This document shows, piece by piece, positions 1 to 6,810 of a stretch of 23,319 nt of DNA. Location of the stretch: NCBI GenBank assembly GCA_964539665.1, contig CAZIKB010000107.1, positions 1-23,319 on the forward strand, in the 5' to 3' direction. The notes under the pieces are model-generated. The model saw nothing but the letters and a program-made list of their open reading frames with translations, was not told where the DNA came from and searched no databases. The number at the start of each line of letters is the position of its first letter. The stretch's first letter is position 1. Source of the stretch: CAZIKB01 sp964539665 (lineage in GTDB: Bacteria > Zhuqueibacterota > Zhuqueibacteria > Oceanimicrobiales > Oceanimicrobiaceae). The translations under genes and the position numbers were made by a program.

Positions 1-39
1 ATTGTCTTAATGTACGTGTATTAATATAGGAGTCATATT

Positions 40-423
40 ATGTCTACTCGACAATGTCCAAGTGTGAAAGTTAAGCAAGACTATTTGAATCTTGATATAG
101 CCATAATTGAGCCCCTTGGCTATCTTGATTCTCTAACCTGTTTGACACTTGAGAGGGTGTTGGAATCAACCCTAAAATCCAAGCGCTGCAATATCATAGT
201 TGACTTAATTAATGTTAATTATATTAGTACTGTAGTCTGGAACTTGTTTCTCACTGAAACGATAAAGTTACGCAAAATCGGCGGCAACTTGATATTAGCA
301 CAAATGAAATCCGATATATTTGCCAATTATGAACTAATGGAAATAAATAAATTTATTAATTGCTATAGTACATTAAACGAAGCTATCTTGGACTATTGTG
401 ATGGCTTCCATCTCATTCAGTAA
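40..423 (+). CDS. STAS-domain protein (anti-sigma-factor-antagonist-like, degenerate)
   Basis: The 127-residue product has the size and pattern of a single STAS domain: an N-terminal beta strand (VKVKQDYLNLDIAIIEPLGYLD), a central strand-turn-helix NIIVDLINVNYISTVVW, and a C-terminal helix. STAS proteins such as SpoIIAA or RsbV bind anti-sigma factors and are controlled by phosphorylation of a Ser/Thr in the D-x-S-S-G turn. Here the turn reads YISTVVWN, so the usual Ser-Gly is replaced by Val-Val, and switch control by phosphorylation looks lost. AGGAG lies 7 nt before the ATG. No kinase or phosphatase partner is next to it, so its role is unknown. Confidence 0.65.
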   Translation: MSTRQCPSVKVKQDYLNLDIAIIEPLGYLDSLTCLTLERVLESTLKSKRCNIIVDLINVNYISTVVWNLFLTETIKLRKIGGNLILAQMKSDIFANYELMEINKFINCYSTLNEAILDYCDGFHLIQ

Positions 424-636
424 GCACAACCCTTCTTATATCCATCACCCAATCCCCTACTCTATCCATACCAAACCCTTACCCACATAAAGAAAGTGAC
501 TTAGAATCGAAATCGAAAGCCGTCTTTTATCCTTGACAAAAAACTCTTTATTTTGTAACATAGAACCCATAATAATTTAGTGGCTTAAATAAAAAATATG
601 TCACTTCAGGATACAATCAGTTTCAATGGAGACCCT
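424..636. other. Intergenic region upstream of the hicBA remnant
   Basis: This AT-rich gap of about 210 bp holds one clear promoter-like site (533-561) but no coding frame that I recognise. Confidence 0.5.
533..561 (+). promoter_or_regulatory. Sigma-70-like promoter for hicBA
   Basis: TTGACA (533-538) and TAACAT (556-561) are separated by 17 bp. They lie 76 bp before the hicB start, and GGAG (628-631) supplies a ribosome binding site for the ATG at 637. Confidence 0.6.
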
Positions 637-879
637 ATGAAAGAACACTCTATACAGTCTTTTTTGTACCCTTAGAGGAAGGCGGGTATAATGTTGTAGT
701 ACCATATTCCTGAAATATGCACCTTTGGCGAGACGCTCGAGGAAGCGCTAGCCATGGCCATTGATGCCATCCGTTGCTATTTGGAAAGTGCCGTTCAATT
801 AGGCGAAGATATCCCAGAAGATGTCACCATTGATCGACAGCCACTCAAAGAACATTTGGCGGTGTCGTTAGCTGCTTAA
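637..879 (+). pseudogene. hicB: HicB-type antitoxin remnant (frameshifted)
   Basis: Read across frames, this stretch gives MKEHS / YTVFFVPLEEGGYNVVVPY / (I)PEICTFGETLEEALAM and then AIDAIRCYLESAVQ to a stop at 877-879. That is the HicB fold: an antitoxin that sequesters HicA, with the typical EEGGY-x-V-x-VP and GET-EEAL motifs. The frame changes near position 650, where one base seems missing, and again near 705-710, where two bases of an AT run seem missing. No intact product can be made. The ATG at 637 has GGAG 5 nt upstream. It overlaps the following hicA start by one base (TAATG), as in an intact hicBA operon. Confidence 0.75.
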
Positions 880-1110
880 TGGCCAAATTGCCCATTGTCA
901 AAGCGAAGCAAGTAATCCGAGCGCTTTGAAAAACGCGCGGATTTTTATATACATCACCAGACTGGCAGCCACGCCCGACTGATTCATCAAACGGAATTCG
1001 AAAGGCGCGTTACGATTCCGGTCCACAATAAAGATATTCCCAAAGGCACACTGGCCAATATTATCCGGCAGTTGGGATTGACTATCGAGCAGTTTCTCAA
1101 ACATCTTTGA
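879..1110 (+). pseudogene. hicA: HicA-type mRNA interferase toxin remnant (frameshifted)
   Basis: Translation from the ATG at 879 gives MAKLPIVKAKQVIRAL. After one surplus T at about 925-927 the frame continues EKRADFYIHHQTGSHARL, then RRVTIPVHNKDIPKGTL and IIRQLGLTIEQFLKHL. This is the HicA double-stranded-RNA-binding-like fold, which cleaves mRNA using the conserved His of the GSH motif. The GSH, the VTIPVH strand and the KGTL-IIRQ-G helix are all present. The single-base insertion truncates the real product after about 16 residues. Toxin and antitoxin have decayed together, which would be expected once the antitoxin or the pressure to keep the module is lost. Confidence 0.8.
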
Positions 1111-1140
1111 AATAAAGTATTTGTTTAGATAATTTTTAAC

Positions 1141-1276
1141 GCGGGGCTTCGACCGCCGGTCCAAGTACTGGGAAGGAGACGAATGTCCCAGGGCGTCAGG
1201 ACAAGCACGTTGGTGCGGATGATTCTGTTATCAGGAGCGCCTGGTCTCATTGCGGCAAAGCCCCGCTATTTTTTAA
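1141..1276 (+). ncRNA. Structured GC-rich element, candidate non-coding RNA with terminator-like 3' end
   Basis: A perfect 9-bp stem (GCGGGGCTT at 1141-1149 with AAGCCCCGC at 1258-1266), extended by CCGC (1153-1156) with GCGG (1252-1255), closes a domain of about 125 nt. Inside are CTGGGA (1168-1173) with TCCCAG (1186-1191) and GCAC (1205-1208) with GTGC (1213-1216). The closing stem is followed at once by TATTTTTTAA, as at an intrinsic terminator. GC is far higher than the flanks. It matches none of SRP RNA, tmRNA, 6S RNA or RNase P as I know them. An integron attC-like site or a mobile-element remnant are alternatives. Confidence 0.4.
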
Positions 1277-1295
1277 TATATAAGGGAGCAGTGCT

Positions 1296-1616
1296 ATGCC
1301 CGAAGGAATTGTAAAGTGGTTTAATCCTAAAAAAGGATTTGGTTTTATCACTTCTGAAGATGGAAGTGACATATTTGTACACAAAAGTGGTGTTGGTTAT
1401 ATTGGATCAAGAAGCTATCTCGAAGAGGATTTACAAGTGAAATTCGAAGTAGAAGTAACACCCAAAGGCAAAAGGGCGATCAACGTTCGGACCGAATTAA
1501 TTTACTTTTTATCTCTCATTTTCCGCCCTCCCAAATCCCCCCAAAACCCTACTTTTTTAAGTCAAATGTCCGATAAGGATATTTTTTGTTTTAAAAGAAC
1601 AGTAGCAATCCCTTGA
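1296..1616 (+). CDS. csp: Cold-shock-domain protein with aberrant C-terminal tail
   Basis: Residues 1-67 form a complete cold-shock domain, a five-strand OB fold that binds single-stranded RNA or DNA. RNP1 reads KGFGFIT and RNP2 DIFVH, after the usual GIVKWFNPKKG start, and the domain ends at KGKRAINVRTE. Normal Csp proteins stop here at 65-70 residues. This frame runs on for about 40 residues rich in Pro, Phe and Ser that look non-coding. Removing one T at about 1497 would bring a TAA directly after GAA, so the native stop was probably lost by a one-base insertion. GGGAG lies 8 nt before the ATG. Confidence 0.8.
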   Translation: MPEGIVKWFNPKKGFGFITSEDGSDIFVHKSGVGYIGSRSYLEEDLQVKFEVEVTPKGKRAINVRTELIYFLSLIFRPPKSPQNPTFLSQMSDKDIFCFKRTVAIP

Positions 1617-1656
1617 TTTTATTATAGCTATTTGTTATAATTCCAATCGGACATTT
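1564..1656. repeat. 11-bp perfect inverted repeat
   Basis: AAATGTCCGAT (1564-1574) and ATCGGACATTT (1646-1656) are exact reverse complements across 71 bp. CCGGACATTAT recurs at 1691-1701. The repeat sits between the cold-shock gene's tail and the next gene. It could be a small non-autonomous insertion or a regulator-binding pair. Confidence 0.45.
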
Positions 1657-1719
1657 TACGCAAACTATCCGAGTGGGCGCAAATTCGCCACCGGACATTA
1701 TGGTAGTGTCAAAAGTAAT

Positions 1720-2007
1720 ATGAAAAATCGACCTGTCTTGGTGGCGGAACAAACTACGCCCATGCAGGCTGCGGAGCTGGTGCTGCCAGAAGACCCAGTT
1801 CTTCGCGATCTGGTCATAAAAAAGTTCAGTGGCCAGAATGGCGTGGTGTACGTTCCGATTCAAACCACCGATGTCACACCAGATGCGGTAAAGGCTCCCG
1901 AAAACCGTCCTAAACAGGATAGCTTCTCAGCCAAGTTGCTGCGTTTATTGTTCGGGGACAATCCCTCGCAACAGAACCAGGACACAACGCGCGGCTGGGG
2001 TGACTGA
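1720..2007 (+). CDS. Hypothetical protein, 95 aa
   Basis: I do not recognise this protein. It is soluble and opens with NRPVLVAEQTTPMQAAELVLPE, then has a charged middle and a disordered Gln/Asn/Thr-rich end. The GC content is clearly higher than in the integrase genes and similar to the hicBA remnant. A strong intrinsic terminator starts 9 bp after the stop, which supports a real transcription unit. The start is uncertain because no good ribosome binding site precedes the ATG and the frame is open further upstream. Confidence 0.5.
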   Translation: MKNRPVLVAEQTTPMQAAELVLPEDPVLRDLVIKKFSGQNGVVYVPIQTTDVTPDAVKAPENRPKQDSFSAKLLRLLFGDNPSQQNQDTTRGWGD

Positions 2008-2015
2008 AGATTGAA

Positions 2016-2045
2016 GGGCTCCCAGGTCTTTGGGAGCCCTGTTTT
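2016..2045 (+). terminator. Rho-independent terminator
   Basis: GGGCTCCCA (2016-2024) pairs perfectly with TGGGAGCCC (2031-2039) across a 6-nt loop and is followed by TGTTTTA. Confidence 0.85.
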
Positions 2046-2207
2046 ACCACCTTAACCTAAAAAAGTTTTGAGAATTGTTGAACTCGGAAGAAAAGAAGGC
2101 AGTTTTGATTAGCTATTTTTCAAATCAAAGGGAATATCATCCGAGTTTCATTGGGCATTAAAGTACAGAAGAAAGGCGTTGACCGATCAAATAGATGTTT
2201 TATTAAA

Positions 2208-2411
2208 ATGCCTGTACCAAGAATAATTACAAAGAGGTTGTTGACTTTGCAGGAGGCGGCAGATTATTTGGGGATTTCGGTGAGGCAGCTCGAATACCTG
2301 ACGGCAGAGGACGGAGTACGTCAGACCAGGTTGCCGAACACGCGGAAGAGACTATACGACATACTCGATTTGGATGAATTTGTTGAGCGGTCTAAAATTA
2401 AAAGTTCTTGA
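2208..2411 (+). CDS. xis: Excisionase-type helix-turn-helix DNA-binding protein
   Basis: The protein is about 67 residues from the ATG at 2208, or 86 from a TTG at 2151. It has the MerR-like HTH_17/excisionase pattern LLTLQEAADYLGISVRQLEYL followed by a wing and a C-terminal YDILDLDEFV strand-helix. Such small proteins bind att sites and direct a tyrosine recombinase toward excision. It ends 31 bp before the best integrase start and overlaps that gene's longer alternative start at 2374, so the two are probably one operon. The ATG start is preferred because the TTG extension adds 19 residues outside the domain. Confidence 0.7.
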   Translation: MPVPRIITKRLLTLQEAADYLGISVRQLEYLTAEDGVRQTRLPNTRKRLYDILDLDEFVERSKIKSS

Positions 2412-2442
2412 TATTTTTCAAATAATTGTTATATTTATTTTT

Positions 2443-3546
2443 ATGCCGATTAAAGAGAGAAAACTTACGAACGGAAAGAAAGTATTTGACATCAGAGTTC
2501 AATACAGTAATATGAGGATATCCAGGTCGGTTCCGACTACTTTGACCGATGCCAAAAGAGTCGAATCAAGATTGCTCCAGGAACTGATACATGGAAGGTA
2601 TGACATTTTAAATAACAAACAGAACCCAAAGTTCAGTCTATATGCGGAAGCTTACAAAAAAACTGTGACATGGCAAAAAAGCTATCGTTGCACGGTTCTT
2701 AATGTAAATCAACTTGTTAAGTTTTTTGGAAAAAAAAGGCTTACAGAAATTACCCAGCAGGATTTCATGAGCTACCGTGCCTTACGCTTGAAAAAAGTAA
2801 GCATGGCATCAGTAAATAGAGAGCATTCTTGTTTGTTGCGAATGATTAATCTTGCGTTAAAGAATGATCAGTTTTTGATAAACAGAAATCCACTCGAAGG
2901 AATCAAGCGTTTCAAAGAACCTCCAGCAGAGAACAGAATTTTAGCCCTGGAAGAATATCATAAACTCTTAGAATTTGCTGTAGATTATTTCCATCGCATC
3001 GTGTTTTTTGCCTGTAATACCGGCATGAGGAAAATGGAGATATTGAACCTGAAATTTGGTCAGATAAGAATGTTTCTTACCGGAGCAGCTGAGATAGAGC
3101 TGATAGATACAAAGAGCGGAGATAAGGAATATGTACCTCTCAACGAAGAGGTCATTGAGATGCTCATTATGATTGGGAGAGAGCGTAACATAGACTTGGA
3201 ACGTATATCCATAGAAGATAGGAAAAAGTATGTATTTACTGGGATGCGTGGCCAAAGATTGCAATCTGTGAGAAAGCCCATGGTGAATACTTTTAAGAAA
3301 GCAGGAATCGAACTAAGGCCATTTCATACTTTCAGACACTTTTGGACGAAGATGATGTTCGAAAGTGGTGTTGATCCGTATACGATCCAGAAAGTTGGGC
3401 GTTGGCCTGATTTCGAAACTATGTTGAAATATTGTTACACAACCCGTGCACAGGAGCATGAAGCGGTTAATATGCTTTCGCACAAGTTGTCGAAGAAGGA
3501 GGCAAAAGTTTTAAAGATGCGGCAATATAACGGCAATAATGAATAA
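2443..3546 (+). CDS. int: Tyrosine recombinase / phage-type integrase
   Basis: The 367-residue protein has an N-terminal Arm/SAM-like region and a C-terminal catalytic domain that appears complete. Numbered from the ATG at 2443, the residues are Arg196 (NTGMRKMEI), Lys224 (DTKSGDKEYV), His295 and Arg298 (HTFRH), Trp321 (VGRW, the His/Trp position) and nucleophile Tyr330 (MLKYCYTT). This enzyme class cuts and rejoins DNA at attachment sites through a 3'-phosphotyrosine. It follows the Xis-like gene and ends 47 bp before tRNA-Thr, a typical kind of integration target. An alternative ATG at 2374 would add a hydrophobic leader and is less likely. Confidence 0.9.
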   Translation: MPIKERKLTNGKKVFDIRVQYSNMRISRSVPTTLTDAKRVESRLLQELIHGRYDILNNKQNPKFSLYAEAYKKTVTWQKSYRCTVLNVNQLVKFFGKKRLTEITQQDFMSYRALRLKKVSMASVNREHSCLLRMINLALKNDQFLINRNPLEGIKRFKEPPAENRILALEEYHKLLEFAVDYFHRIVFFACNTGMRKMEILNLKFGQIRMFLTGAAEIELIDTKSGDKEYVPLNEEVIEMLIMIGRERNIDLERISIEDRKKYVFTGMRGQRLQSVRKPMVNTFKKAGIELRPFHTFRHFWTKMMFESGVDPYTIQKVGRWPDFETMLKYCYTTRAQEHEAVNMLSHKLSKKEAKVLKMRQYNGNNE

Positions 3547-3593
3547 TAAGTTAAAAATATAAAAATAATTAAACCAATAATAACAATAATTTA

Positions 3594-3666
3594 GCCACCG
3601 TAGCTCAATTGGTAGAGCAGCTGATTCGTAATCAGCAGGTTTCCGGTTCGAGTCCGGTCGGTGGCT
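3594..3666 (+). tRNA. tRNA-Thr (anticodon CGT)
   Basis: A complete 73-nt cloverleaf is seen: acceptor GCCACCG with CGGTGGC, D arm GCTC/GAGC, anticodon stem GCTGA/TCAGC with loop TTCGTAA (anticodon CGT), and a T arm whose loop is TTCGAGT. The discriminator base is T and no CCA is encoded. It lies directly downstream of the integrase. I saw no second copy of its 3' end in the window, so attL/attR cannot be assigned. Confidence 0.93.
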
Positions 3667-3733
3667 CGACTAAAAGTACAAATGTAATGTATCTTCTCAA
3701 ATAAATCCAATCATTATTAACATTAAATTCCAA

Positions 3734-4663
3734 ATGAAGATGTTCAATCGAATAATTATATTAATCATATTTTCTGTTTTTCTGAGTCCAACGCCACAAT
3801 TACATTCAAAAAATCCAGTGGGATTTGAATTTCTGCGAACATTTGTGGGCGCTCGGCCGGCGGCTATGGCTGGCGCTTTTATAGCTGTTCCCGGAGATAT
3901 TCATAATATCGTTTATAATCCGGCCGGACTGGCTGCTCTGTCTGAACGTCAGGGTACGGTATCCTATCTTAATCATCTTTTGGATTTTCAATCGGGATTT
4001 ATGGCTTATGCCCAGCCATTATATAATGGAACCATTGCGTTAGGATTGAATTTTATGAATTATGGACAATTTGAACGCATGGATGATACAGGAATAAAGC
4101 TGGGAGAATTTGGAGCAAACAGTTTCGTATTTGCTGTAAGCTATTCCCAAATGATAAAGCAAGGATTGTCTCTTGGTGCAAGCGGGAAATATATTCGGTT
4201 CCAAATAGACGATTTAACAGAAACAGCCGTGGCCGCCGACGTCGGTATTAATTATTCAATTGAGAGCCACAAACTAAATATTGGATTTGGTATATTTAAT
4301 TTCGGCAAAACTACCAGTGCATTTGTACAGACCAAAGATGAATTGCCGCTTAATTTCCAGTTAGGCGCTTCGAAAGAATTGGAACATTTGCCATTGTTTG
4401 TAAGCGGCGCGCTGGTACTATATAAAGGTGAAAGCTTGGATTTTCGGTTGGGAGGGGAATTTACACTTTCTGAACCTTTGCTCCTTCGTTTTGGCTATAA
4501 TTCAGTTGGTCAGGAACAAAAAGTGGATACCGGCAAGGATAATTTAGCTGGATTTTCAATTGGGCTGGGTTTTAAACTAAGCACACTTAATTTTGATTAT
4601 TCTTTCTCCTCATTCGGAGAAGTGGGGGCGTTAAATAGAATTACTATTGTAGGTCGTTTATAA
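3734..4663 (+). CDS. PorV/PorQ-family outer-membrane beta-barrel protein
   Basis: The 309-residue protein has an N-terminal signal peptide (IIILIIFSVFLSPTPQLHS). It then shows the hallmark of the family, FLRTFVGARPAAMAGAFIAV and YNPAGLAAL, followed by alternating amphipathic strands to the C terminus (ITIVGRL). PorV and PorQ are FadL-like barrels of FCB bacteria. PorV works with type IX secretion, but many family members lie outside such loci and have no assigned job. No other secretion genes are adjacent, so only the family is assigned. It begins 67 bp after the tRNA gene. Confidence 0.75.
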   Translation: MKMFNRIIILIIFSVFLSPTPQLHSKNPVGFEFLRTFVGARPAAMAGAFIAVPGDIHNIVYNPAGLAALSERQGTVSYLNHLLDFQSGFMAYAQPLYNGTIALGLNFMNYGQFERMDDTGIKLGEFGANSFVFAVSYSQMIKQGLSLGASGKYIRFQIDDLTETAVAADVGINYSIESHKLNIGFGIFNFGKTTSAFVQTKDELPLNFQLGASKELEHLPLFVSGALVLYKGESLDFRLGGEFTLSEPLLLRFGYNSVGQEQKVDTGKDNLAGFSIGLGFKLSTLNFDYSFSSFGEVGALNRITIVGRL

Positions 4664-4754
4664 TCACTTCGGGTCCAATTCCCCGAAACTTGCATCGTTT
4701 TTTGAAAGGTGTCATGCCCGAATGCTTTAATCGGACACCCAGAAGTCAGTGCAC

Positions 4755-4790
4755 GCATGGATTCCCGCTTAAAAGATTTGCGGGAATGAC
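4755..4790. repeat. Hairpin-forming extragenic repeat
   Basis: ATTCCCGC (4761-4768) and GCGGGAAT (4780-4787) pair across 11 nt, flanked by GGATTCCCGC and GGGAATGAC. This is the style of the common dispersed repeats with GTCATTCCCGC ends found between genes in many genomes. Only one copy is seen here. Confidence 0.45.
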
Positions 4791-4847
4791 AACACCGATA
4801 CCCCGTCAGCTTACTGCAGGGCATATTCATTTTAAAAACCATCAGGC

Positions 4848-4880
4848 AAAAAATCAACACAATTGGTGTTGATTTTTTTT
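4848..4880. terminator. Bidirectional terminator between convergent genes
   Basis: AAATCAACAC pairs with GTGTTGATTT around AATTG, with an A run on the left and eight T's on the right. It sits between the plus-strand barrel gene and the minus-strand glycosyltransferase, whose stop codon is at 4888. Confidence 0.85.
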
Positions 4881-4887
4881 GCCAATT

Positions 4888-6084
4888 TTAAGCAACAGCT
4901 TTTTGATATTCGTATTGCTGAGTGAAGATATTTCGATATTTGTAGAAATGCCTGGCTTGATTTTGAATCATCTTTTCCGACTCTACGTGGTCTTTTTCCA
5001 GAGTCTGTTTGATAAAAGAGACGACTCGCCCGAAATATAATGATTTCATGGCCTCGACCAAATGAGAATTCAAGTCAGTAGTATCATAAGAATAGAGGAG
5101 ATTGTAAACAATTTTCGACCAGAGATCTGTACCTATATTGATTTTTCTTTCCGAATACATATTCAAAATTTTGTTAAATATTGCCGGCTCTAAAGCGTTC
5201 GCTAAAATATCCTGGTTAATTTTAAATTCATATAACGCAGTAGATTTCATTCCTTTATAATCCACACCTAAATTTTGAGGTTTTTCAGAAAGGTTATTTC
5301 CAAAAAATGGATATTTATTAATGGTGACAGGGTCGAGCCATCGGTCCTTATGATTCAATAAAGTCTGGTAGAGCGTTTGGACAACCTGTGTAAACATGGG
5401 GCCTAGTTTTGGTGCGCTTGGTTTATGTATTTTTGCGCCTAAACCGACCTGACAACACTCAAAATGGCCTAATATTGCATGTAAAGTCATGAAAATATCA
5501 ATGCCATACTGTTGGGTTGATTTAGTCCAATTTTGCTTCAGGTAATATTTTGCCAGGGTGTTAGAGAAAGCAAAATCACCGCCAATAGGTTGGCGAATGT
5601 CTTTTCCCAATAAACCGTAAATAAGCGGATAGCAAATATTGTTGGTTATGGTGCCGTCATATTCATTTCTTGAATAGAGTGGGGTTGCATAATCGTAACC
5701 ATTTAATATCGGAGTTCCTAATTCTCTGATCCATTCAGGAGTAATACTGGTAAGATCTGCATCCACAACTACAGCGCCAAGTGCATTTAAATTTACCATT
5801 TCGTTGAATAAATTGTAAAAATTATTGCCTTTGCCTTTTACCCCAGGCGGCGTTGAAATATATATTTTAGGGACGCCATTGGGCGCTTTCATAAAAGCAG
5901 TTTTAGTATCGTCAGGAGAATTGTTATCCACATTTATAATAACTGATATGAAATCAGGAAAATATTGCTGTAGGCCTTTAATGATTTGTTGTACAACAAA
6001 TTCAATATTATCAGCTTCGTTGTATGATGGAATGCCAACTACCAGGTCTGCTCGGGTCACCTGTTCCGGATTCAATTTGTACAT
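4888..6084 (-). CDS. GT-A glycosyltransferase related to mannosylglycerate / glucosyl-3-phosphoglycerate synthases
   Basis: The 398-residue protein starts with a nucleotide-sugar fold (VVGIPSYNEADNIEFVV) and has the metal-binding DAD motif (residues 108-110) in VVVDADLTSITPEWI. QPIGGDFAFS (165-174) and YGIDIFMT (193-200) follow. From memory the DAD, QP-GG and GID blocks line up with the Rhodothermus mannosylglycerate synthase family (GT78) and the related GT81 family, and the length is similar. A role in making a glycosylated glycerate osmolyte is therefore plausible but not proven, and other GT2-like substrates are possible. GGAGG lies 6 nt before the start. The gene stands alone and faces the barrel gene. 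Confidence 0.7.
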   Translation of the reverse strand: MYKLNPEQVTRADLVVGIPSYNEADNIEFVVQQIIKGLQQYFPDFISVIINVDNNSPDDTKTAFMKAPNGVPKIYISTPPGVKGKGNNFYNLFNEMVNLNALGAVVVDADLTSITPEWIRELGTPILNGYDYATPLYSRNEYDGTITNNICYPLIYGLLGKDIRQPIGGDFAFSNTLAKYYLKQNWTKSTQQYGIDIFMTLHAILGHFECCQVGLGAKIHKPSAPKLGPMFTQVVQTLYQTLLNHKDRWLDPVTINKYPFFGNNLSEKPQNLGVDYKGMKSTALYEFKINQDILANALEPAIFNKILNMYSERKINIGTDLWSKIVYNLLYSYDTTDLNSHLVEAMKSLYFGRVVSFIKQTLEKDHVESEKMIQNQARHFYKYRNIFTQQYEYQKAVA

Positions 6085-6475
6085 CCATTACCTCCAGGAA
6101 ATTCGCAAAATAAGTATAATTAAAGTCATGTGAGGGGTCTCATACAATTAATGTGCCATTAAAAAATGTAGTGAATTGTAGATTTAGTGAAGTTCTAAGT
6201 TGTTGTTTAATATATATTCATGAAGCGCTCAATTCAAGGATACAAGTTAGTTTTGAATGGTTTTTTGTAAGACCTTGCGTTTCGGGGTATCACATTGTTT
6301 CAAGCCGAGTCATGCTGTATTTTTTTTGCTATATTCTGATTAGATTTTTACTAAACTGATATTTGTTGTAAGATTATCCTGTGTTGTTCGAAATATTTTA
6401 CTTGAAATTAGCGACATAATTAGATATTTTGCAAAGGCTTTAAAACGACAAAATATTAATATTGAAGGATTTTTT
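6085..6475. other. AT-rich intergenic region without a recognised gene
   Basis: About 390 bp lie between the divergent glycosyltransferase and cutA genes. I see no protein family, tRNA or strong hairpin. It should hold the promoters of both flanking units. Confidence 0.5.
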
Positions 6476-6805
6476 ATGTCCGAGGAAATCGTTATTTTTG
6501 TGACGACTGGTTCTGAAGATGAGGCCAAGAAAATTGCAGCCAATTTAGTTGAAGGTAAATTAGTCGCCTGCGCAAATATTGTTTCTTCCGTTCAATCCAT
6601 ATTTCACTGGCAGGGTGGATTATGTAATGAAGGCGAATCTTTAATGATACTTAAAAGTGTAAAGACAAATTTGAACAGTATCATTACCAGAGTTAAGCAA
6701 TTACACAGTTACGACGTACCTGAAATTATAGCTATACCGATAATTGCCGGCTCAGAGGAATATTTGAATTGGATTAATGCAGAGACGAAGTCGGTCGAAA
6801 AGTAA
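6476..6805 (+). CDS. cutA: CutA-family divalent-cation tolerance protein
   Basis: The 109-residue length and the motifs KLVACANIV, SIFHWQGG and YDVPEIIAIPI-EYLNWI match CutA, a small trimeric ferredoxin-like protein. It was first linked to copper tolerance in E. coli, but its true activity is unsettled. A GAAGGA ribosome binding site precedes the ATG. It heads a run of genes (MBL hydrolase, tonB, exbB, exbD) with short gaps. Confidence 0.93.
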   Translation: MSEEIVIFVTTGSEDEAKKIAANLVEGKLVACANIVSSVQSIFHWQGGLCNEGESLMILKSVKTNLNSIITRVKQLHSYDVPEIIAIPIIAGSEEYLNWINAETKSVEK

Positions 6806-6810
6806 AATAT

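Noticed and set aside
898..1164. Minus-strand 88-residue open frame
   Set aside because: It is opposite the recognisable hicA reading and resembles no protein.
1141..1266. SRP RNA, tmRNA, 6S RNA or RNase P RNA
   Set aside because: The hallmark conserved segments of these RNAs are not present, only stems.
1137..1276. Integron attC site as a firm call
   Set aside because: The left end (TTAAC) fits loosely, but the right end reads GCTATT instead of a GTT core, and there is no IntI-type integrase. The adjacent integrase is phage-like.
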